DNA of 7,588 nucleotides from an uncultured Ruminococcus sp. GTDB taxonomy: Bacteria; Bacillota; Clostridia; Oscillospirales; CAG-272. Both the position numbers and the translations under genes were made by a program. How positions within the stretch are numbered: position 1 is the first letter of the stretch; every line of letters starts with the position of its first letter. The notes beneath the pieces were generated by a model. That model searched no databases, was not told the DNA's origin, and was given only the letters and a program-made list of their open reading frames with translations. Location: assembly GCA_902773455.1 (NCBI GenBank), contig CACYEW010000314.1, forward strand, positions 1 through 7,588, in the 5' to 3' direction. Below are positions 1-5,253 of the stretch, one piece after another.

Positions 1-20
1 CCGAAAAAACGTATATATAA

Positions 21-60
21 CGCGTTTTGTGCAAAAAGCCGATTTTTTTTTTTTTTTTTT
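21..60 (+). terminator. Possible intrinsic terminator of an upstream gene: weak stem plus 18-T tract
   Basis: A short imperfect stem (22-28 with 33-39, one G/A mismatch, loop GTGC at 29-32) is followed after three bases by an uninterrupted run of 18 T (43-60). This is the arrangement of a rho-independent terminator on the + strand, and it lies just upstream of the promoter of the next operon. The stem is short and mostly A-T, so it would be a weak hairpin and the T run carries most of the argument. No coding sequence is visible in 1-42, so the gene it would terminate lies outside the window. It may equally be a plain low-complexity intergenic tract. Confidence 0.35.
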
Positions 61-68
61 CGTTCGGG

Positions 69-84
69 ACGTGCTTCCGTACGT
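69..84. repeat. Small inverted repeat upstream of the promoter
   Basis: ACGTGC (69-74) and GTACGT (79-84) form six pairs, one of them a G-T wobble, around the loop TTCC. The centre is about 55 bp upstream of the -35 box. It could be a protein-binding site or the remains of a terminator stem; its short arms also fit chance. No function can be assigned. Confidence 0.25.
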
Positions 85-90
85 TGGATG

Positions 91-160
91 AAAAAAGAGA
101 AATGAAACAAAAAATTAATAAAAATCTTTTCTTGACAATTAAAAAATAATATGCTAATAT
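91..160 (+). promoter_or_regulatory. Sigma-A promoter with extended -10 and an AT-rich upstream tract
   Basis: The -35 hexamer TTGACA (132-137) matches consensus exactly. A 17-bp spacer leads to the -10 hexamer TAATAT (155-160), which is preceded by TG at 152-153, the extended -10 motif TGn. Transcription would start near 166-168 and give a leader of about 78 nt before the start codon at 245. The region 91-131 is almost all A and T, as expected of an UP element contacted by the RNA polymerase alpha subunit. An overlapping alternative -10, TATAAA at 158-163, would need a 20-bp spacer and is less likely. This is the only convincing promoter in the window and probably drives all five genes. Confidence 0.8.
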
Positions 161-204
161 AAATACAATTATACGCGGGGGCATTTCTCGTTGTGCCGCC
201 GCGG

Positions 205-224
205 AGTGCGGTACAGACCGCATT
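205..224 (+). promoter_or_regulatory. Leader hairpin / 16-bp perfect inverted repeat between promoter and start codon
   Basis: TGCGGT (207-212) and ACCGCA (217-222) are perfect complements around the loop ACAG. One G-U and one A-U pair extend the stem to 205-224. The stem ends six bases before the Shine-Dalgarno sequence at 231. In DNA it could be an operator downstream of the transcription start; in RNA it could affect initiation or stability of the leader. CCGC (196-199) can instead pair with GCGG (208-211), so two mutually exclusive small stems are possible. It does not fit the catabolite-response (cre) consensus, which has a central CG. The symmetry is seen directly; the function is inferred. 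Confidence 0.45.
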
Positions 225-230
225 ATTCAC

Positions 231-236
231 AGGAGG
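231..236 (+). promoter_or_regulatory. Shine-Dalgarno AGGAGG fixing the start of the solute-binding protein
   Basis: AGGAGG lies 8 nt before the ATG at 245. It selects this start over an in-frame TTG at 191, which would add 18 polar residues ahead of the signal peptide, has no ribosome site, and would place the leader hairpin inside the coding region. Confidence 0.85.
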
Positions 237-244
237 AAACGCTA

Positions 245-3200
245 ATGAGAACATCCATTGCAGCAAAGTTCACGGCAATACTGCTGGCTCTGCTTATGCT
301 TGTTTCCACGGGCGCGGTCGCGGCTTCGGCAGATACGCCGACTCAGGAGAAGAAGTCGACTATCGAAGAAGTTAAAGAGCTTTTGGCGGCTCAAAGCTAC
401 TACGTCTATCTGGAAAGCAAGAAAACACAGGGCTGGAAGGATGCCAAAGGCGGCGGCGTAACGGTCAAAGCCGCGGAAGGCTATACTTTTACAGCCGATC
501 CCGACTATCCCGATCAGACCGCCGTTGTACAAGACGACGAAACGAAGGGCAAGGTACTCGTTTTGCCTGAGACCGGTTCCGTCACATGGAACGTAACGAT
601 ACCCGAAACGGGATTTTACGTGATCCGCCTCGTGTACAGACCGGTGCCCGGAAACGAGTCGAGCACGTCTTACATCCAGCGCGAGCTGTTCATCGACGGC
701 AAAGCTCCGTTCAAAGAGAGCTACTATCTGTCGATGACCCGCCGTTTCATCGACGAATACGCCGACGTTAAGAGAGAGGACGGCAGTCAGGGCTTTACTC
801 TCGATAAAAACGGCAACGAAAAGAAACCGACGAAGAAGCAGATTTACGAGTGGAGCACATATACCGTATGCGACTCGACCGGTTACATAATCGACCCGTT
901 CAAATACGCGCTTGAGAAAGGTGAGCATACGCTCACGCTCAACGCGACGATGAACGAGCTTGCTCTTTCCGAAATAATCATCGAACCGTTTGAACGGTAC
1001 ACTTCATACGAAGAATATCTGGCAAATACGAACGCAAACGACGCTTCGGCGTCCGCGAACGCTCCTGTGATACAGGCGGAAACGCCGGCAGCAACGTCAG
1101 ACCTTACGATCTACGCGCTGAACGACAGAACTTCGGCTATCACACAGCCGCAGCACGCGTCCAAGCAGCTGCTCAACACCATAGGCGACACAAAGTGGGA
1201 AAACGTAGGCCAGTGGATAGAATGGATCATCCCGGGAAGCGAGATCACCGAGAGCGGCTACTACTACATAGTGCCGAGATTCAAACAGTCCACCCGCGCC
1301 GGTCTTTACGTATCGCGCCGCATAACGATAAACGGCGAGGTACCGTACGATAACTGCAATTACCTGCAGTTCAACTATTCGGACGACTGGCAGTGTTCGC
1401 CTCTGTACGACGGAGAAAAGGAACTTAAATTCTATTTCGAAGCCGGTAAAGACTACACGATAAGGATCGAGGTCGGCTACGGCAACATGGCGGACATACT
1501 CCGCAGGACCGAAAACTGCCTCACCTCGATGAACAATATATACAACTCGATCCTGAAGATCACCGGTCCGAACCCCGACGAATATTCGTACTACGGCTTC
1601 GCCGAGGTCATATACGACACGATCCTCGAGATGAAAGCGACGAGAGACGAGCTTCAGAAGATAGTCGACGAGTTCAAGGCGATACTCGGAGGTAAATCCG
1701 GCGCTGATATCGCTACGCTCGAAAAGATCATCTGGATACTCGACAAGATGTGCAGCAAGGAAAGCGAGATCGCAAAGAACCTCGACAACCTGAAAGTCAA
1801 CTCCGGTACGCTCGGTACGTGGATCATGAACACGAAGCTCCAGGTGCTGACGTTCGACTTCATAACCCTTCAGCCCGCCGCGAAAGCCGCGAAAGATTAC
1901 CCGAAGGGCAGAGAAGGCTTCTGGGCGGCGTTCGGATTTGAGATCAAAGCGTTCTTCGCGAGCTTCTTCACCGATTACAACTCGCTCGGCGCTCTTGACG
2001 ACACCACCACGACTGAACCGGTCGAGGTGTGGATCTCCACGAGCCGTGACGAGGCGCAGGTCATGCGTGAGCTGATAGACAATACCTGCCCCGTCAAAGT
2101 AAACCTCAAGCTCGTCGCCGGCGGCACGCTGCTCCCGGCAACGCTCGCGGGCGTCGGTCCCGATATATCCCTTGCGATGGGTCAGGGCGACGTGATCAAC
2201 TACGCGATAAGAAGCGCGATAGAACCGCTTTACATAGAAGCCGATCCGGAAAACTCGTTCTCCGATTATCCGCAGATATGCGAACAGAGATTTTCCGATC
2301 AGGCGACGGTCGGTCTGCGTCTCGAAAATCCTGACGCTCCCGGTACGTATATCTATTACGGTCTGCCCGAAAGAATGGGCTTCTCGATGCTGTTCTACAG
2401 AAAAGACATTTTCGTACAGCTCGGGCTGGAAGTTCCGCGGACGTGGGACGAACTTTACACGATAGTCCCGACTCTGCAGATCAACTACCGTAAAGTCGGC
2501 TTCCCGTCCAGTCTCGGCGGTCTGATGCTCTTTATGTATCAGCGCGACGAGGATATCTATTCCGATATCAACCGTGACGGCGTGATGGACGGTATGAGGA
2601 TCAACATAGACTCGTTCACGTCCCTGCAGTGCTTCGAAGACCTCTGTATGCTGTTCCAGACCTACAAGTTCCCGCGCGTATACGACCTTGCGACGTATTT
2701 CAGAATGGGCGAGATGCCCATAGCCGTGGCTGACTACCTTACGTACAACCAGTTTACGATCTACGCGACCGAGCTTAAAGGTCTGTGGGAATTCACGACT
2801 CTGCCCGGCACGATCCAGCGTGACGAAAACGGCAACGTGATGTACGACGCCGACGGTAAGATCGTCGTCAACAGCAACGCTCCGTGTTCGGTATCGGCAG
2901 TCATCCTGCTCAGAGACAAGAAGGGCAGATCCGAAGAGCTTTCGAACAACTGCTGGGAATTCATGAAATGGTGGACCAACTCGGAATCCCAGAGCTCTTA
3001 CGCAAAGCAGTACGAAGCTCTCGTCGGTCTGGCGGCGAAATACAATACCGCCAATACCGAGGCTCTTAAGAACATGTCGTGGACGAATACCGAGAGAAGA
3101 AACCTGCTCGCCCAGTACGAGCACCTCAAAGGCACTCCGGAATTCCCGGGCGGCTACATCATAACCCGTTACGTCGACTTCGCGTTTTTGAACTGCTACA

Positions 3201-3349
3201 ACAACAACGCCGACCCGACGGAATCGCTGCTCGACCAGATCCAGTACATCAACAACGAATTGACGAGAAAGCGCAAAGAGTTCGGTCTTACGGTCTACGA
3301 AGACTATAAGAAAGAGAATTACGAAGCGCATCCCGAATGGTTCGACTGA
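245..3349 (+). CDS. Large multi-domain extracellular solute-binding protein of a carbohydrate ABC importer
   Basis: Exported receptor of a CUT1-type sugar ABC transporter, 1034 residues against about 400-450 for the family. Residues 1-29 are a signal peptide (basic start, LLALLML core, signal peptidase I-like end near ASA-D) with no lipobox cysteine. Two beta-sandwich domains resembling CBM6/CBM35 folds follow, at about 50-250 and 273-440, joined by an Ala/Asn/Ser-rich linker. Each has a Trp strand (W115; W324/W327), a turn of the type E(T/S)GFY (121-125; 336-340) and an IDGKAPF / INGEVPY-type strand (150-156; 362-368). Residues about 445-585 are mainly helical and end in an aromatic amphipathic stretch (559-578). 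From about 590 to the end is a complete family-1 solute-binding domain: YGLPE (705-709), FYRKD (717-721), P-R-TWDEL (731-737), and a late WEFMKWW helix (904-910). DINRDGVMDG (774-783) resembles a calcium loop. The start is set by AGGAGG plus the signal peptide. The ligand is unknown; a poly- or oligosaccharide is inferred. The domain-fold names rest on pattern recognition. Confidence 0.88.
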   Translation: MRTSIAAKFTAILLALLMLVSTGAVAASADTPTQEKKSTIEEVKELLAAQSYYVYLESKKTQGWKDAKGGGVTVKAAEGYTFTADPDYPDQTAVVQDDETKGKVLVLPETGSVTWNVTIPETGFYVIRLVYRPVPGNESSTSYIQRELFIDGKAPFKESYYLSMTRRFIDEYADVKREDGSQGFTLDKNGNEKKPTKKQIYEWSTYTVCDSTGYIIDPFKYALEKGEHTLTLNATMNELALSEIIIEPFERYTSYEEYLANTNANDASASANAPVIQAETPAATSDLTIYALNDRTSAITQPQHASKQLLNTIGDTKWENVGQWIEWIIPGSEITESGYYYIVPRFKQSTRAGLYVSRRITINGEVPYDNCNYLQFNYSDDWQCSPLYDGEKELKFYFEAGKDYTIRIEVGYGNMADILRRTENCLTSMNNIYNSILKITGPNPDEYSYYGFAEVIYDTILEMKATRDELQKIVDEFKAILGGKSGADIATLEKIIWILDKMCSKESEIAKNLDNLKVNSGTLGTWIMNTKLQVLTFDFITLQPAAKAAKDYPKGREGFWAAFGFEIKAFFASFFTDYNSLGALDDTTTTEPVEVWISTSRDEAQVMRELIDNTCPVKVNLKLVAGGTLLPATLAGVGPDISLAMGQGDVINYAIRSAIEPLYIEADPENSFSDYPQICEQRFSDQATVGLRLENPDAPGTYIYYGLPERMGFSMLFYRKDIFVQLGLEVPRTWDELYTIVPTLQINYRKVGFPSSLGGLMLFMYQRDEDIYSDINRDGVMDGMRINIDSFTSLQCFEDLCMLFQTYKFPRVYDLATYFRMGEMPIAVADYLTYNQFTIYATELKGLWEFTTLPGTIQRDENGNVMYDADGKIVVNSNAPCSVSAVILLRDKKGRSEELSNNCWEFMKWWTNSESQSSYAKQYEALVGLAAKYNTANTEALKNMSWTNTERRNLLAQYEHLKGTPEFPGGYIITRYVDFAFLNCYNNNADPTESLLDQIQYINNELTRKRKEFGLTVYEDYKKENYEAHPEWFD

Positions 3350-3404
3350 TGCCATATAAATTCTTATCAATCAACGCAAAATTCTTGAACAGGAGAAAAC
3401 CGAC

Positions 3405-4364
3405 ATGTCACAGAATACGGCAGTAAAAGAACAAAAAGCAAAGCCTGTATCCAGAAAAGACATGACCAAGGCACAGTGGACCTGGAAGGAGATGAAGAAG
3501 CATAAGGCAGGCTACTTTATGGTAGCGCCGTTCTTCATACTGTTCTTCGTGTTTACGGTCGTACCGGTCTTCCTTTCCATGATACTCAGCTTTACTTCCT
3601 TCAACCTGCTTGAAATGCCGAAGGTGGTGTGGTTGGACAACTACGTGAGACTGTTCCTCGACGACGATATATTCCTGACCGCCGTACAGAACACGCTCAT
3701 ATTCGCGGTATTTACCGGTCCTATCTCATACCTGCTCTCGCTTTTCGTAGCGTGGTTCATAAACGAGCTTTCACCGCGTATGAGAGCTTTCGTAACACTT
3801 ATATTCTACGCGCCCTCCATATCCGGCGCTATGTACTCGATATTCGGAATTCTGTTTTCATCGGACCGTTACGGTTACGTGAACGCATTCCTTATAGAGT
3901 ATAACTTCATCGACGAGCCTATACAGTTCTTCCAGAACGCGTCGTACGTTATGCCTTTGTGTATACTGGTCGCGTTGTGGACGTCGCTCGGCGTAACGTT
4001 CCTCTCGTTCATCGCAGGTCTGCAGACCGTCGACGCCAGCCTCTACGAAGCGGGCGCGATCGACGGTATACGCAACCGCTGGCAGGAGCTCTGGTACATA
4101 ACCCTGCCGACGATGAAAGAGCAGCTGATGTTCGGCGCCGTTATGTCCATCACCGGTTCGTTCGGCTTCGGCGGCATAGTTACCGCTCTTGCGGGCTTCC
4201 CCTCGGTCGACTACTGCGCGTGGACGATAATGCATCATCTTGAAGACTACGGCGGACAGCGTTTCGAGGTCGGTTATTCATCGGCTATCGCGACGATCCT
4301 CTTCATAATGATGATCACGAGCAACATGCTCATCAAGAAATTACTTTCGAAGGTGGGACAGTGA
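3405..4364 (+). CDS. Carbohydrate ABC transporter permease, MalF/UgpA type
   Basis: First membrane subunit of the importer, 319 residues. A basic cytoplasmic tail (1-35) precedes six predicted membrane helices at about 39-62, 97-119, 128-151, 183-207, 238-260 and 288-310. The cytoplasmic EAA loop that docks onto the ATPase is clear: EAGAIDG at 215-221, then the ITLP ending at 232-235, which fits the family consensus EAA...G.........I.LP. Length and order agree with binding-protein-dependent transport permeases of the CUT1 class, where this subunit comes first after the binding protein. The start ATG has AGGAG at 3391-3395. The gap of 55 nt after the binding-protein gene is AT-rich and holds no terminator or convincing promoter. 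The substrate cannot be read from the sequence. Confidence 0.93.
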   Translation: MSQNTAVKEQKAKPVSRKDMTKAQWTWKEMKKHKAGYFMVAPFFILFFVFTVVPVFLSMILSFTSFNLLEMPKVVWLDNYVRLFLDDDIFLTAVQNTLIFAVFTGPISYLLSLFVAWFINELSPRMRAFVTLIFYAPSISGAMYSIFGILFSSDRYGYVNAFLIEYNFIDEPIQFFQNASYVMPLCILVALWTSLGVTFLSFIAGLQTVDASLYEAGAIDGIRNRWQELWYITLPTMKEQLMFGAVMSITGSFGFGGIVTALAGFPSVDYCAWTIMHHLEDYGGQRFEVGYSSAIATILFIMMITSNMLIKKLLSKVGQ

Positions 4365-4368
4365 TATG
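4351..4368 (+). promoter_or_regulatory. Ribosome site inside the preceding gene; probable translational coupling of the two permeases
   Basis: AGGTGG (4351-4356) lies within the last codons of the first permease. Its stop TGA (4362-4364) is separated by one base from the ATG at 4366 of the second permease. Ribosomes ending one gene can restart at the next, which suits equal production of the two subunits of a heterodimeric channel. The geometry is seen; the coupling is inferred. Confidence 0.7.
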
Positions 4369-5241
4369 CCAAGAAAATTAAGAGTCAGAAAACACAGAGT
4401 TGTCCTTAACCGTTCGGCAGGCGGCGACGCCGGCATCACCGTAATGCTCATAATCCTCGGCGCCCTGATGTTCTTGCCCATGTATTACTCGATCATCACC
4501 TCGCTGAAGCCGCTCGACGAGTTATGGCTGTTCCCTCCGAGATTCTACGTTGAGAATCCGACGCTCAAAAACTACGGCGACCTGTTCAGACTCATGAGCA
4601 CGTCGTGGGTACCGTTCTCAAGGTACATATTCAATACGGTGCTTATCACCGTCGCCGGTACGTTCGGCAACCTCTGCCTCGGTTCTCTCGCGGCGTACGC
4701 GCTGTCGAAGATCCCGTTCCCCGGCAAAAAGACGATGTTCCAGATGATAGTCCTCTCCCTTATGTTCGTTTCCACGATCACCGGTATTGCGAACTTCATC
4801 ACCTTCTCGGCTTTGGGACTCGTCGATAACCTCATGGCGATAATCCTGCCTGCCTGCTGCTCGACTCTCGGTCTTTACCTGATGAAGCAGTTCATGGACT
4901 CCTCCGTTTCAAACGAAGCGCTCGAAAGCGCCCGACTCGACGGCGCGAGCGAATTCAGAGTATTCTGGAGCATAGCGATGCCGATGGTCAAACCGGCGTG
5001 GCTGACGCTGATAGTTTACTCCTTCCAGGGTCTGTGGAACACGGGCGCTTCCATCTACATCCACAGCGAGCAGCTCAAAACGTTCAACTACGCGATAAGC
5101 CAGATACTTTCCGCAGGTATCATCCGTGCCGGCGCAAGTACCGCGGCGATGGTCATCATGATGATCGTACCGGTAACGGTGTTCATCATCACGCAGAGCA
5201 ACATCATCGAAACGATGAGCTCTTCGGGTATGAAAGACTAA
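4366..5241 (+). CDS. Carbohydrate ABC transporter permease, MalG/UgpE type
   Basis: Second membrane subunit, 291 residues, expected to pair with the upstream permease. The basic N-terminus (RKLRVRKHR) is followed by six predicted helices at about 24-46, 91-113, 126-148, 153-175, 208-232 and 262-281. The periplasmic-side SLKP-DELWLFPP stretch after helix 1 is typical of MalG-like subunits. The EAA loop runs from E187 (ESARLDGASE, 187-196) to the AMP ending at 204-206, with Ser in place of the usual first Ala. The C-terminal tail (IIETMSSSGMKD) resembles the family's usual ending before SG-(I/M)-K. It starts one base after the previous stop. No ATP-binding subunit follows it in the window; CUT1 importers in Bacillota often share a distant MsmX-type ATPase. 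Confidence 0.93.
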   Translation: MPRKLRVRKHRVVLNRSAGGDAGITVMLIILGALMFLPMYYSIITSLKPLDELWLFPPRFYVENPTLKNYGDLFRLMSTSWVPFSRYIFNTVLITVAGTFGNLCLGSLAAYALSKIPFPGKKTMFQMIVLSLMFVSTITGIANFITFSALGLVDNLMAIILPACCSTLGLYLMKQFMDSSVSNEALESARLDGASEFRVFWSIAMPMVKPAWLTLIVYSFQGLWNTGASIYIHSEQLKTFNYAISQILSAGIIRAGASTAAMVIMMIVPVTVFIITQSNIIETMSSSGMKD

Positions 5242-5246
5242 GGAGG
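5240..5246 (+). promoter_or_regulatory. Strong ribosome site AAGGAGG overlapping the preceding stop codon
   Basis: AAGGAGG begins inside the TAA stop (5239-5241) of the second permease and sits 7 nt before the ATG at 5254. It confirms that start, links the propeller/Yip1 gene tightly to the transporter genes, and leaves no room for a promoter or terminator. Confidence 0.8.
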
Positions 5247-5253
5247 AATAATA

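Noticed and set aside
207..222. Catabolite-response (cre) site at the leader palindrome
   Set aside because: The centre is AC/AG rather than CG and the arms do not fit the cre consensus.
191..244. N-terminal extension of the solute-binding protein from TTG at 191
   Set aside because: The extension is polar and basic ahead of a clear signal peptide, has no ribosome site, and overlaps the leader hairpin. ATG at 245 has AGGAGG at ideal spacing.
242..928. Minus-strand open frame of 228 codons
   Set aside because: It is a shadow of the signal peptide and first sandwich domain, in the same register, and has no independent support.
1097..3370. Open reading frame of 757 codons on the minus strand, opposite the solute-binding gene
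   Set aside because: It is in codon register with the sense gene, so stops would need TTA, CTA or TCA codons, which that gene seldom uses. The product is Arg/Val-rich with no recognisable domain and no ribosome site was evident.
3350..3404. Possible terminator or second promoter between the receptor and first permease genes
   Set aside because: The 55-nt gap is AT-rich but has no stem followed by T residues and no paired -35/-10 hexamers.
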